Below, in pieces: positions 49,326-58,243 of a stretch of DNA of 64,000 bases (positions within the stretch are counted from its first letter, which is position 1; every line of letters starts with the position of its first letter). Where the stretch lies: positions 558,001-622,000 of the forward strand of contig CAVUUV010000005.1 of the NCBI GenBank assembly GCA_963744905.1. The letters run 5' to 3'. This stretch comes from DATFFO01 sp963744905 (GTDB lineage: Bacteria; Actinomycetota; Acidimicrobiia; Spongiisociales; ZC4RG35). The translations under genes and the position numbers were made by a program. The notes under the pieces are model-generated. The model was not told the origin of the DNA. It saw only the letters and a program-made list of their open reading frames with translations, and did no database searches.

Positions 49326-51038
49326 ATGACCGACCAGACCGGCGCAAGCACACTCCTCCAGGCACTGCTTCATGAGGGTGTAGACATCGCCTTTGGTGTA
49401 CCTGGTGGGGCCATCCTTCCCTTCTACGACAGCCTCTACGACGCTCCCATCCGACATATTCTGGCTCGCCATGAGCAAGGGGCCGGGCACATGGCCGAAG
49501 GCTATGCCTGGGCCACCGGCCGGGTCGGGGTGTGCATCGCCACGTCGGGCCCCGGTGCCACCAACCTGGTCACTCCCCTGGCCGACGCCCTGGTCGATTC
49601 GGTGCCGATCGTGGCCATCACCGGCCAGGTCCCCACCACTGCGGTAGGAAACGACGCCTTCCAGGAGGCCTACACCACCGGCATCACCATGCCCGCCACC
49701 AAGCACAACTACTTCGTCACCGATGCCGACGAGATCCCCGACGTGGTGCATGAGGCATTCCACATCGCCTCCACCGGCCGACCCGGGCCGGTGCTGATCG
49801 ACCTGCCCAAGGACGTACTCAACCAGCCCACCGTGTGGAGTGAGCCGGATGCCGTCAACCTGCCCGGCTACAAGCCGACCGTCGATGGCCATGTCCCCCG
49901 AATCCGCGAAGCCGCCGACCTGATCGAGCGTGCCTCCCGGCCCGTGCTTTATGTAGGGGGCGGCATCATCAAGGCCGGAGCATCCGCCCAGCTCCGAACC
50001 CTGGCCGAACGCACCGGCGTCCCGGTCACCACCACCCTGATGGGTCGCGGCGCCTTCCCCGACCGCCATCCCCTCGCCCTGGGCATGCCCGGCATGCACG
50101 GTGTCTTTCCCGCCATTGCCTCTCTGCAACGGGCCGACCTGATCATCGCCATCGGGGTGCGCTTCGACGACCGGGTCACCGGCGACCCCGACCACTTCGC
50201 CCCCGAAGCTCAGGTGATTCACGTCGACGTGGACCCGGCCGAGATCGGAAAGGTGCGCCAGGCCGACGTCCCCATCGTGGGTGATGCCCGCCGGGTGATC
50301 GAGCAGATGCTGGAGGCGTGGGGCGACCGCCAGGTTCCCGATCGTCAGGCCTGGCTGGACCAGATCGCCCGCTGGCAGCGAGACCACCCCCTCCGTTACG
50401 AACAGCACCCCGACGGCCCCATCAAGCCCCAGTGGGTGATCGAGGAGCTGTACCGGCTCACCGGAGGCGACGCCATCGTGGTTTCCGGCGTAGGCCAGCA
50501 CCAGATGTGGGCCAGCCAGTACTGGAAGTTCGAGGATCCCCGCCGCTGGATCAACTCGGGTGGACTAGGCACCATGGGCTTCGCCGTCCCCGCCGCCATC
50601 GGTGCCAAGGCCGGCAAACCCGACGACCTGGTCGTGGCCGTCGACGGAGACGGTTGCTTCCAGATGACCCTTCAGGAGATGATCACCGCCGCTGCCGACC
50701 ACCTCCCCGTCAAGGTGGTGGTGTTCAACAACGGGGTCCACGGCATGGTCACCCAGTGGCAAAGACTCTTCTACGACAACCGCTTCTCGGCCTCCCGCCT
50801 CGAGGGCCACCTCGACTACGTGCAACTGGCCGAGGCGATGGGGTGCCATGGCTTCCGGGCCTCCGAGCCGGACGAAGTGGCTCCCACCCTGGAGAAGGCA
50901 CTGGCCACTGACGACCGCCCCGCCGTGGTCGAGATGGTGGTCGATCCCGAGGAGATGGTGTTCCCCATGGTCCCGGCCGGCAAGAGCAACGACGTGGTCT
51001 TCGTCGGACGGGACGAGAAGGTGAGGATCGAGAGATGA
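49326..51038 (+). CDS. ilvB: Acetolactate synthase large subunit IlvB
   Basis: A ThDP enzyme making acetolactate/acetohydroxybutyrate. The 570-residue protein has ALLHEGVDIAFGVPGGAILPFYDSL, the catalytic Glu in ILARHEQGAGHMAEGYA, GRVGVCIATSGPGATNLVTPLADAL, PVTTTLMGRGAFPDRHPLALGMPGMHG, FDDRVTG, and the ThDP-binding VVAVDGDGCFQMTLQEM with NNGVHGMVTQWQ. It overlaps ilvN by 4 bases. Expression is under the upstream attenuator. Confidence 0.97.
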   Translation: MTDQTGASTLLQALLHEGVDIAFGVPGGAILPFYDSLYDAPIRHILARHEQGAGHMAEGYAWATGRVGVCIATSGPGATNLVTPLADALVDSVPIVAITGQVPTTAVGNDAFQEAYTTGITMPATKHNYFVTDADEIPDVVHEAFHIASTGRPGPVLIDLPKDVLNQPTVWSEPDAVNLPGYKPTVDGHVPRIREAADLIERASRPVLYVGGGIIKAGASAQLRTLAERTGVPVTTTLMGRGAFPDRHPLALGMPGMHGVFPAIASLQRADLIIAIGVRFDDRVTGDPDHFAPEAQVIHVDVDPAEIGKVRQADVPIVGDARRVIEQMLEAWGDRQVPDRQAWLDQIARWQRDHPLRYEQHPDGPIKPQWVIEELYRLTGGDAIVVSGVGQHQMWASQYWKFEDPRRWINSGGLGTMGFAVPAAIGAKAGKPDDLVVAVDGDGCFQMTLQEMITAAADHLPVKVVVFNNGVHGMVTQWQRLFYDNRFSASRLEGHLDYVQLAEAMGCHGFRASEPDEVAPTLEKALATDDRPAVVEMVVDPEEMVFPMVPAGKSNDVVFVGRDEKVRIER

Positions 51039-51541
51039 AGCACACTCTCTCGGTTCTGGTCGAAGACAAGCCCGGAGTGCTGGCCAGGGTCAGCTCCCTC
51101 CTGGCCCGGCGTGGCTTCAACATCCACTCCCTCACCGTCGGCCCCAGCCACGAGCCCGGGCTGTCCCGCATGACGATCGTCGTCGACGCCCCCGAGCTGG
51201 AGCAGGTCAAGAAACAGCTCCACAAGCTGGTCAACGTGGTCAAGATCTCCGAGATGGAGGATCGTCAGGCCATCGAGCGCGAGCTGCTGCTGGTCCGGGT
51301 CAATGCCCAGCCCGCCCGCCGCCAGGAGCTGCTGTCGGTGGCGGCCATCTTCGATGCCACCGCCGTCGACGTCGGCCCCCAGTCCATAGCGTTCCAGGTG
51401 GTCGGCGCTCCCGACAAGGTGAACGACTTCCTCGACCTGGTCCGCCCCTACGGCGTGGTCGACCTGGTCAAGTCGGGCTGGGTGGCGCTGGCCCGGGAAA
51501 CCAAGGGTCGAGGGGCCGGTACCCTCCGGGCCGTCAACTGA
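51035..51541 (+). CDS. ilvN: Acetolactate synthase small (regulatory) subunit IlvN
   Basis: The 168-residue subunit stimulates IlvB and confers valine feedback. It has an N-terminal ACT domain, LSVLVEDKPGVLARVSSLLARRGFNIHSLTVGPSHEPGLSRMTIVVDA, and a C-terminal domain with ELLLVRVNAQPARRQELLSVAAIFDATAVDVG. The ATG overlaps the ilvB stop (ATGA). Typical length for the short form. Confidence 0.97.
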   Translation: MKHTLSVLVEDKPGVLARVSSLLARRGFNIHSLTVGPSHEPGLSRMTIVVDAPELEQVKKQLHKLVNVVKISEMEDRQAIERELLLVRVNAQPARRQELLSVAAIFDATAVDVGPQSIAFQVVGAPDKVNDFLDLVRPYGVVDLVKSGWVALARETKGRGAGTLRAVN

Positions 51542-51560
51542 GGAAGGAACCACCAGGACC

Positions 51561-52565
51561 ATGGCAACCATCTACTACGAAAGCGACGCCGATCCCGACC
51601 TCATAAAGTCGAGGCGTGTGGCCATCATCGGTTACGGATCGCAGGGTCACGCCCACGCCCTCAACCTGAAGGAGTCCGGGGCCGAGGTAGTGGTGGGATT
51701 GCGCCCTGAGTCCTCCTCGCGCAAGGAGGCCGAGGCGGCCGGCTTGAAGGTGATGGACGTTCCCGAGGCGGCCGAGTGGGCCGACGTGGTCATGCTCCTC
51801 GTCCCCGACCAGCACATGGCCGACCTGTACGAGACACAGATAGCCCCCCATCTGGAGTCAGGCGACACGCTGATGTTCGCCCACGGCTTCAACATCCATT
51901 TCGACGCCATCGTCGCCCCCGAGGACGTCGACGTGGTCATGGTTGCGCCCAAGGGGCCGGGCCATCTGGTCCGGCGTACCTACACCGAGGGCTCCGGCGT
52001 TCCCTGCCTGATCGCCGTCCATCAGGATGCCTCGGGATCGGCCCATGCCCTGGGCCTCTCCTACGCCCACGGGATCGGCGGCACCCGGGCGGGAGTGCTG
52101 GAGACCACGTTCGCCGAGGAGACCGAGACCGACCTGTTCGGGGAGCAGGTCATCTTGTGTGGCGGAGTGGCAGAGCTGATCAAGGCCAGCTTCGAGACCC
52201 TGGTCGAGGCCGGGTATCAGCCCGAGTCGGCCTACTTCGAGACCCTGCACGAACTCAAGCTGATCGTCGACCTGCTCTACGAGGGTGGGTTGTCCTGGAT
52301 GCGCTTTTCGGTCTCCGACACCGCCGAGTACGGCGACTACACCCGCGGCTCTCGCATCGTCACCGAAGAGACCCGCCAGGAGATGAAGAAGATTCTGGGC
52401 GAGATCAAGTCCGGTGCGTTCGCCAACGAGTGGCTGGCCCAGGCCCGTGAAGGCGCTCCCTTCCTCCTCGAGCAGCGACAGGCCAATCGCGCCCATCAGA
52501 TCGAACAGGTGGGCTCCAAGCTGCGTCAACTGATGCCCTTCATAGTCCCCAAGCAGGCCCCATGA
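51561..52565 (+). CDS. ilvC: Ketol-acid reductoisomerase IlvC (class I)
   Basis: Converts acetolactate to dihydroxy-isovalerate with NAD(P)H and magnesium. The 334-residue protein has VAIIGYGSQGHAHALNLKESGAEVVVGLRPESSSRKEAEAAG; the serines and arginine in that loop suggest NADPH preference. Further motifs are VAPKGPGHLVRRTYTEGSGVPCLIAVHQDASG, the metal-binding ETETDLFGEQVILCGGVAELI, and YFETLHELKLIVDLLYEGGL. It starts 19 bases after ilvN with GGAAGG upstream. Confidence 0.97.
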   Translation: MATIYYESDADPDLIKSRRVAIIGYGSQGHAHALNLKESGAEVVVGLRPESSSRKEAEAAGLKVMDVPEAAEWADVVMLLVPDQHMADLYETQIAPHLESGDTLMFAHGFNIHFDAIVAPEDVDVVMVAPKGPGHLVRRTYTEGSGVPCLIAVHQDASGSAHALGLSYAHGIGGTRAGVLETTFAEETETDLFGEQVILCGGVAELIKASFETLVEAGYQPESAYFETLHELKLIVDLLYEGGLSWMRFSVSDTAEYGDYTRGSRIVTEETRQEMKKILGEIKSGAFANEWLAQAREGAPFLLEQRQANRAHQIEQVGSKLRQLMPFIVPKQAP

Positions 52566-52613
52566 GGTTTCGCACTCTCCTCGAGGTCGCCGCCCGGTCC
52601 CACGGCCCGGCTC

Positions 52614-52663
52614 GACGCCCGGCCCTACTCGGGACGTGGCTCGGTCTTCTACGGCCGGGCGTC
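52614..52663 (+). promoter_or_regulatory. Strong hairpin between ilvC and leuA
   Basis: Perfect 11-base arms GACGCCCGGCC (52614-52624) and GGCCGGGCGTC (52653-52663) enclose a 28-base loop. A third related segment, GACGGCCCGGCC, follows at about 52669-52680 and could compete for pairing. No T-run. It sits 58 bases upstream of leuA; a processing or attenuation role is possible. Confidence 0.5.
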
Positions 52664-52721
52664 TGACCGACGGCCCGGCCTACCCGCCGAGACTCGCACC
52701 GAAGAATCCAAGGAGAGAACC

Positions 52722-54314
52722 ATGAGCAACCAAGACCGACTGGTCATTTTCGATACCACATTGCGCGACGGAGAACAGGCACCCGGGATCGCCCTGACGC
52801 CCGACGAGAAGGTAGCGATCGCCCATCAGTTGGGCCGCCTGCAAGTAGACGTGTTGGAGGCGGGTTTCGCCGCCTCCTCACCGGGTGACTTCGAGGCGGT
52901 TTCGAGGATCGCCGCCGGGGTGAAGGGCCCGGTGATCGCCAGCCTGGCCCGCGCCCACCCCGACGACATCGACCGGGCCTACGACGCCCTCAAGGAGGCG
53001 GACAAGTTCCGGATCCACGTGTTCATGTCGACCTCCCCCATCCACATGGAGAAGATGCTGCGCATGACGCCTGAGGAAGTCATGAAGGCGTCCGTGGAAG
53101 GGGTGCGGCGCGCCCGCCAGTACACCGACAACGTCGAGTTCTCGCCCCAGGACGCCACCCGCTCCGACCCCGAGTTCATGATCGAAGTCTGCAGGAGGGC
53201 CGTCGAGGCGGGGGCCACGACCATCAACATCCCCGACACGGTCGGCTACGCCACCCCCGCCGAGTTCACCGACCTGATGAGGCGGGTGTTCGCCGAAGTC
53301 AAGGGGGACCGCGACGACGTCATCATGTCCGTGCACTGTCACAACGATCTGGGCCTGGCCGTGGCCAACTCCCTGTCCGCAATCTTCGCCGGCGCCCGCC
53401 AGATCGAGGGCGCCATCAATGGGATCGGCGAGCGGGCCGGCAACACCTCGATCGAGGAGATCATCATGGCGGTGAAGACCCGCCAGGACGCCTTCGGGGT
53501 CGAGGTGGGCGCCGACACGACCCAGATCTTCGAAACCAGCCGACTGGTGTCGAGGCTGACCGGTTACCCGGTCCAGTACAACAAGGCGATCGTGGGCCGC
53601 AACGCCTTCGCCCACGAGTCGGGCATCCATCAGCACGGTGTCCTCCGAGCCCGGGACACCTACGAGATCATGGACGCCGCCGACGTTGGCCAGGAGGGAG
53701 GCCAGATCATCCTGGGCAAGCACTCGGGCAGGGCCGGTTTCGCCGATGCCCTGGCCAAGATCGGCATCACCCTCGAGGCCGACGACTTCGCCCGGGCATT
53801 CGACCGGTTCAAGTCGGTAGCCGACCGCAAGATCCAGGTGGGCGAGGAAGAGTTGAGGGCCATCGTCGCCGATGAGACCGACTACGCCGGAGCGCAGCGC
53901 GTAACGCTGGTCGGGCTGGAAGTGGCGGGCGGAAACGAGACCACGCCGCGGGCCACGGTGACCCTTTCGTTGGACGGCCAGACCAAGAGCTTCACCGGGA
54001 GCGGCGATGGAATGGTCCACGCCTCGTTCGCCGCCATCAAACAGGGTTTCGACCTCGAAGACGTACGGCTGGTCGACTACCGGGTCGTTCCGGTCACCTC
54101 GGGCGCCGACGCCATGGCCGAGGTCTCCGTCGTGGTGCGGGTGGGCGATCACACCTTCGCCGGGAGAGCGGTGAATACCGACGTGGTGGAAGGCTCCGCC
54201 CACGCCTTTGTCGAGGCACTCAACAAGACTCAAGCCTCGTGTGACGACGGGGTAGGGGGAAGCCCCGAGCCGGTATCCTCGCCCACCAACGCAATGACCG
54301 GAGGTAACGGATAA
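52722..54314 (+). CDS. leuA: 2-isopropylmalate synthase LeuA
   Basis: First committed step of leucine synthesis, acetyl-CoA plus 2-ketoisovalerate. The 530-residue protein opens LVIFDTTLRDGEQAPGIALTPDEK, has VEFSPQDATRSDPEF, metal site VHCHNDLGLAVAN, GAINGIGERAGNTSIEEI, and NAFAHESGIHQHGVL, then a C-terminal LeuA regulatory dimer domain starting at about residue 400 (VTLVGLEVAGGNETTPRATVTL). A GGAGAG site precedes the ATG. The stop is TAA overlapping a possible ATA start of the next gene. Confidence 0.95.
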   Translation: MSNQDRLVIFDTTLRDGEQAPGIALTPDEKVAIAHQLGRLQVDVLEAGFAASSPGDFEAVSRIAAGVKGPVIASLARAHPDDIDRAYDALKEADKFRIHVFMSTSPIHMEKMLRMTPEEVMKASVEGVRRARQYTDNVEFSPQDATRSDPEFMIEVCRRAVEAGATTINIPDTVGYATPAEFTDLMRRVFAEVKGDRDDVIMSVHCHNDLGLAVANSLSAIFAGARQIEGAINGIGERAGNTSIEEIIMAVKTRQDAFGVEVGADTTQIFETSRLVSRLTGYPVQYNKAIVGRNAFAHESGIHQHGVLRARDTYEIMDAADVGQEGGQIILGKHSGRAGFADALAKIGITLEADDFARAFDRFKSVADRKIQVGEEELRAIVADETDYAGAQRVTLVGLEVAGGNETTPRATVTLSLDGQTKSFTGSGDGMVHASFAAIKQGFDLEDVRLVDYRVVPVTSGADAMAEVSVVVRVGDHTFAGRAVNTDVVEGSAHAFVEALNKTQASCDDGVGGSPEPVSSPTNAMTGGNG

Positions 54315-54340
54315 ACCCCTGGCTCGATCTGGGCATCGTC

Positions 54341-55594
54341 GTGGTCCTGATCGCCTTGAACGGCTTCTTCGTCGCCGGTGAGTTCTCGCTGGTAGCCGTG
54401 AATCGCAGCCGGGTGGAGTCCCGGGCGGAGGAGGGTGACCGGAGAGCCTCCAGCCTGCTCAGGCGGATCCGGAAGCTGTCGTTCGAGCTCTCGGGCGCAC
54501 AGCTGGGGATCACGGTGACTTCCCTGATCGTCGGCGCCATCGCCGAGCCCACCGTGGCCGAGCTGCTGAAACCGGTCTTCTCCTCCGTGGGGATCGACTC
54601 CCGCGGGGTGGCGATCGGAACGGCCTTGGTGCTGGCCACGGTCGCCCAGATGGTTCTGGGCGAGCTGTTCCCCAAGAACGTGGCCATCGCCCGCCCTTAT
54701 CGGACGGCGGTGATGGTCGGCCTTCCCATGGGAATGCTCAATGCCCTGCTTCGGCCCGTCATCCGCCTCTTCAACTCGTCGGCCAACTGGGCGGTCAGGC
54801 TCATCGGGATCGAGCCTCGCGACGAGTTGGCGGGTCTGCGCTCGTTGCAGGAGCTGGAGATGATGGTGAGGGCATCGTCGGCCGAAGGCGAACTCGATGA
54901 GCAGGAGACATCGTTGCTTACCAGGGCCATCGCCTTCGGCGAGAAGGACGCGGCCGATGCCATGGTGCCCCGGGTGAGCGTGCTCGGCCTGCCGGTCGAA
55001 TCGACCGTCGCCGAGTTGCGATCCCTCTCGGTGTCAACAGGACACTCCCGTTTCCCCGTCTACGAGGACGATCTCGACGAGGTAGTCAAGATCGTTCACG
55101 TCAAGGACACCTTCGGGATGACACCCGAGCAACTCGAACGGACGAGGGTGGTGGATCTGGAGGGAAGCCTGGAGGTGGTCCCCGAGACGATGCGGCTCGA
55201 CAGCGTGCTCATCGAGCTGCAGAAGACGGGCCGTTCCATGGCCGTCGTAGTCGACGAGTACGGCGGGACCGCCGGAATAGTGACGGTCGAAGACATCCTC
55301 GAGGAGCTGCTCGGCGAGATCGAAGACGAGTACGACGACGCAGCCGTGGTCACGAGTCCGGCCGGCATCCTGTCCGGAGCACTCCACCGCCACGAGGTCG
55401 AGGAGATCACCGGGTTCGAGTGGCCCGAGGGGAACTACGAAACGTTGAGCGGTTTCGTCACGGCCCAACTGGATCGCTTCCCCGAGCCGGGCGATGTCGT
55501 CAGCTGTGGGGGCTATCGGATCGAGGTGCTCTCTGTTGACGAGCACGTCGCCGACCGGCTCACCGTGGCGGCCGAGGATGGGAACAAACCATGA
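54341..55594 (+). CDS. CNNM/CorC-HlyC family membrane protein 1
   Basis: The family comprises a DUF21 membrane domain, a CBS pair and a CorC/HlyC C-terminal domain, and is linked to magnesium or cation transport. Seen: LNGFFVAGEFSLVAVNRSRVESRAEEG, GAQLGITVTSLIVGAIAEPTVAELL, VLGELFPKNVAIARPYRT, CBS units AMVPRVSVLGLPVEST to HVKDTFGM and VVVDEYGGTAGIVTVEDILEELLGEIEDEYD, and LSGFVTAQLDRFPEPGDVV. I annotate from the GTG at 54341, but the helix likely starts upstream (NPWLDLGIV). The ribosome-binding GGAGG at 54300 points to an ATA at 54311 overlapping the leuA stop. Confidence 0.9.
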   Translation: MVLIALNGFFVAGEFSLVAVNRSRVESRAEEGDRRASSLLRRIRKLSFELSGAQLGITVTSLIVGAIAEPTVAELLKPVFSSVGIDSRGVAIGTALVLATVAQMVLGELFPKNVAIARPYRTAVMVGLPMGMLNALLRPVIRLFNSSANWAVRLIGIEPRDELAGLRSLQELEMMVRASSAEGELDEQETSLLTRAIAFGEKDAADAMVPRVSVLGLPVESTVAELRSLSVSTGHSRFPVYEDDLDEVVKIVHVKDTFGMTPEQLERTRVVDLEGSLEVVPETMRLDSVLIELQKTGRSMAVVVDEYGGTAGIVTVEDILEELLGEIEDEYDDAAVVTSPAGILSGALHRHEVEEITGFEWPEGNYETLSGFVTAQLDRFPEPGDVVSCGGYRIEVLSVDEHVADRLTVAAEDGNKP

Positions 55595-56886
55595 CCGGCG
55601 CCGCACTGGTGGTCATGGTGTTGCTCCTGCTGATGAACGGCTTCTTCGTGGCCGCCGAGTTCGCCTTCACTGCCGCCAGCCCCCATGCCCTCTCCGAACG
55701 TACCGGCCGCTCCGCCCGGGCTGCCATCGCCGCCATCGACGATCTTTCCTTCACCCTGGCGGGGGCCCAACTCGGGATCACGATCGCCTCTCTGCTGCTC
55801 GGATTCGTGGCCGAGCCGGCAGTGGCGAGGATCCTGGAGTCGCTGCTGGGCTTCGCCAGCCTCCCCGACCAGCTGCTGCACACGATCTCGTTCATCGTGG
55901 CGCTGGGGATCGTGGTGTTCCTGCACATGGTGATCGGCGAGATGGCACCCAAGAACGTGGCCATATCAGACCCGGAGCGCTTCTCCCTGCTCCTCTCCAT
56001 CCCGTTTCGCATCTTCGCCACAGTCCTCCGCCCTGTCATCTGGCTGCTGAACGAACTGGCCAATCTGGGCCTGCGACTGTTCCGCATCGATCCGGGTGAC
56101 GTGGGCGAAGTCCACACCGCCGACGATCTGGCACTGATGATCACCGCCGGCAGGCGGGCCGGGGTCGTGGAGGAGTTCGCCCACCGCCTCCTCACCGGTG
56201 CGATCGATCTCGCCGAGCTGGAGGCCACAGAGGTCATGGTGCCCCGCCCCGACATAGTGGCCGTGCCTCTCAGCACCACATACCGGGAACTAGAGCAGAT
56301 CGTCAAGGAGGTCGGCCATTCGCGCATACCGGTCTACGCCGGGAGTCTCGACGACATCCGCGGTTTCGTCCATGCCAAGGACCTCCTTCGCCTCTCTCCC
56401 TCCGACTACGACCGGCCCGTCCCCGAGTCGATGATCCGCAGAGCGCTCGTCGTTCCCGAGTCGGCCGGGGTGGATCGGCTGCTCCAGGACATGCGGCGCC
56501 GCCGCAGTCACCTGGCCATCGTGATCGACGAGCACGGAGGGACGGCAGGCCTGGTGACGATGGAGGACATCGTCGAGGAGGTCGTGGGCGAAATCCGCGA
56601 CGAGCACGACGTCGAGGCCGCCGGGGTGCGTAGGGTCTCGGCCAACCGCTGGCTGGTCGATGCATCCTTGCGACCATCCGAAGTTCGCCGGGCCACCGGC
56701 GTCAACCTGCCCGAGGGCGAGTACGACACCGTTTCCGGCTTTGTCATGGACCGGATAGGTCGCATTCCGCTGGCAGGGGATCGGGTGGACGACGAGCAGT
56801 GGACCCTGCGAGTCCGCTCGATGGAGGGTCGCCGGGTCAGTGAGGTCGACCTGATCGCCAAACCCAGAAAGTTGAGAGATGAGTAG
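55591..56886 (+). CDS. CNNM/CorC-HlyC family membrane protein 2
   Basis: A 431-residue paralog of the preceding protein: LLLLMNGFFVAAEFAFTAASPHAL, GAQLGITIASLLLGFVAEPAVARIL, VIGEMAPKNVAISDPERF, CBS pair from EVMVPRPDIVAVPLS to VIDEHGGTAGLVTMEDIVEEVVGEIRDEHD, and YDTVSGFVMDRIGRIPLAGDRV. The start overlaps the upstream stop by 4 bases and the end overlaps leuB by 8, so both CNNM genes are embedded in the leucine operon. The pair may form a heteromer. Confidence 0.92.
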   Translation: MTGAALVVMVLLLLMNGFFVAAEFAFTAASPHALSERTGRSARAAIAAIDDLSFTLAGAQLGITIASLLLGFVAEPAVARILESLLGFASLPDQLLHTISFIVALGIVVFLHMVIGEMAPKNVAISDPERFSLLLSIPFRIFATVLRPVIWLLNELANLGLRLFRIDPGDVGEVHTADDLALMITAGRRAGVVEEFAHRLLTGAIDLAELEATEVMVPRPDIVAVPLSTTYRELEQIVKEVGHSRIPVYAGSLDDIRGFVHAKDLLRLSPSDYDRPVPESMIRRALVVPESAGVDRLLQDMRRRRSHLAIVIDEHGGTAGLVTMEDIVEEVVGEIRDEHDVEAAGVRRVSANRWLVDASLRPSEVRRATGVNLPEGEYDTVSGFVMDRIGRIPLAGDRVDDEQWTLRVRSMEGRRVSEVDLIAKPRKLRDE

Positions 56887-57937
56887 CTATCAGATTGCGG
56901 TTATCGGAGGAGACGGGGTCGGCCCCGAGGTGACGGCCGAGGCCCTCCGGGTGCTCGAGGTAGTGGCCGACCGGTTCGGGTTCGAGGTCGAGACCGAGAT
57001 GTACGACCTGGGCGGCGCCCGCTACCTACGCACCGGGGAGGTACTACCCGACCAGGTCGAGACCGAGCTGGCCCGATTCGACGCCATACTGCTCGGAGCG
57101 GTTGGCACACCCGAAGTACCCCCCGGAGTCCTGGAACGGGGGCTCCTGTTGCGGCTGCGCTTCGATTTCGATCAGTACGTCAACCTGCGACCGGTCAAGC
57201 TGTACCCGGGCGTTCCTACCCCGATCGCCGGACTCCAGCCCGAAGGTTGTGATCTGGTCGTAGTGAGAGAGAACACCGAGGGCCTGTATGCGGGGGCGGG
57301 CGGGTTCCTTCGAAGAGACACGCCTGACGAGGTCGCCACCCAGGAGTCTCTCAACTCCCGGATGGGTGTGGACCGGGTTCTTCGTTTTGCTTTCGACCAG
57401 GCAGAACAGCGCCGGCATCATCTCACGCTGTGCCACAAGACCAATGTGCTCACCTTCGCCGGAGACTTGTGGCATAGGGCCTTCGCGGCGGAGGCCGAGC
57501 GACATCCGGGCGTGGAGACCACCTACGTTCACGTCGACGCCGCCTGCCTCTATCTGGTCAACGACCCGGGCCGCTTCGACGTCGTGGTGACCGACAACCT
57601 GTTCGGCGACATCATCACAGACCTGGGGGCTGCCATTCAGGGAGGGCTCGGCCTGGCGGCTTCAGGCAACCTGGACCCCACCCGAAACCACCCTTCGATG
57701 TTCGAGCCGGTGCACGGATCCGCCCCCGACATCGCCGGCAACGGGTGGGCCAACCCGGTGGCGGCAGTGTTGTCTCTGTCAATGTGCCTTCAGCATCTAG
57801 GCGAAGTCGAAGCGGCGCGAAGCGTGGAGCAAGCCGCCGTGTCCGTCCTGCCCGAGTTGAAGACGATGGGCGGGCCAGACATGGGCATGTCCACCCGCCA
57901 GATCGGCGAGACCATCGCCCAACGCCTGGCCGGCTGA
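56879..57937 (+). CDS. leuB: 3-isopropylmalate dehydrogenase LeuB
   Basis: Oxidatively decarboxylates 3-isopropylmalate with NAD. The 352-residue protein has IAVIGGDGVGPEVTAEALRVL, LLLRLRFDFDQYVNLRPVKLYPG, VVVRENTEGLYAGAGG, CHKTNVLTFAGDLW, VDAACLYLVNDPGRFDVVVTDNLFGDIITDLGAAIQGGLGLAASGN, and FEPVHGSAPDIAGNGWANPVA. Tartrate dehydrogenase shares the family, but linkage to leuA supports LeuB. leuC and leuD are not in the window. Confidence 0.93.
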   Translation: MSSYQIAVIGGDGVGPEVTAEALRVLEVVADRFGFEVETEMYDLGGARYLRTGEVLPDQVETELARFDAILLGAVGTPEVPPGVLERGLLLRLRFDFDQYVNLRPVKLYPGVPTPIAGLQPEGCDLVVVRENTEGLYAGAGGFLRRDTPDEVATQESLNSRMGVDRVLRFAFDQAEQRRHHLTLCHKTNVLTFAGDLWHRAFAAEAERHPGVETTYVHVDAACLYLVNDPGRFDVVVTDNLFGDIITDLGAAIQGGLGLAASGNLDPTRNHPSMFEPVHGSAPDIAGNGWANPVAAVLSLSMCLQHLGEVEAARSVEQAAVSVLPELKTMGGPDMGMSTRQIGETIAQRLAG

Positions 57938-57974
57938 CAGAGATCTCACCTCCCGCGGCGGCAGGCACCTGGCC

Positions 57975-58200
57975 TTGTCCCCCTTGCGAAGCAAAAGGCA
58001 AGGGTCGCGCCGCCTTCTCGCTTTGTCCCCCTTCCGGAGCAAAGGCAAGGGTCCGCGCCGCCTTCTTGCTTTGTCCCCCTTCCGGAGCAAAAGGCAAGGG
58101 TCGCCGCGTTCTTGCTTTGTCCCCCTTGCGGAGCAAGGGGCAAGGGTCCCGCCGCGTTCTTGCTTTGTCCCCCTTGCGGAGCAAGGGGGAAGGGGCCCCC
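57975..58200 (+). repeat. Five tandem hairpin repeats of about 48 bp
   Basis: Five units start at about 57975, 58023, 58071, 58117 and 58165 (spacing 48, 48, 46, 48). Each contains TTGTCCCCCTT, then GCGGAGCAAGGGG or a close variant, forming a CCCCTTGC/GCAAGGGG stem with a 3-base loop, followed by CAAGGGTC and a G/C-rich linker. They fill most of the 296-base convergent gap between leuB and the DUF222-HNH gene. Confidence 0.85.
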
Positions 58201-58213
58201 GCTGCGGAGCAGC

Positions 58214-58243
58214 GGGGTAGGGGGGTAGGGGGGTCAGGGTGGG
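58214..58243 (+). repeat. G-run tract (possible G-quadruplex) over a gene 3' end
   Basis: Runs of four to six G separated by TA or TCA (GGGGTAGGGGGGTAGGGGGG, then TCAGGGTGGGG) overlap the stop codon of the DUF222-HNH gene at 58234. Confidence 0.6.

Noticed and set aside
57938..58233. Repetitive protein (KGDKARTRR-type repeats) read from the minus strand
   Set aside because: The periodic residues follow from the 48-bp DNA hairpin repeats; the frame has no ribosome-binding site or domain and lies in a convergent gap.
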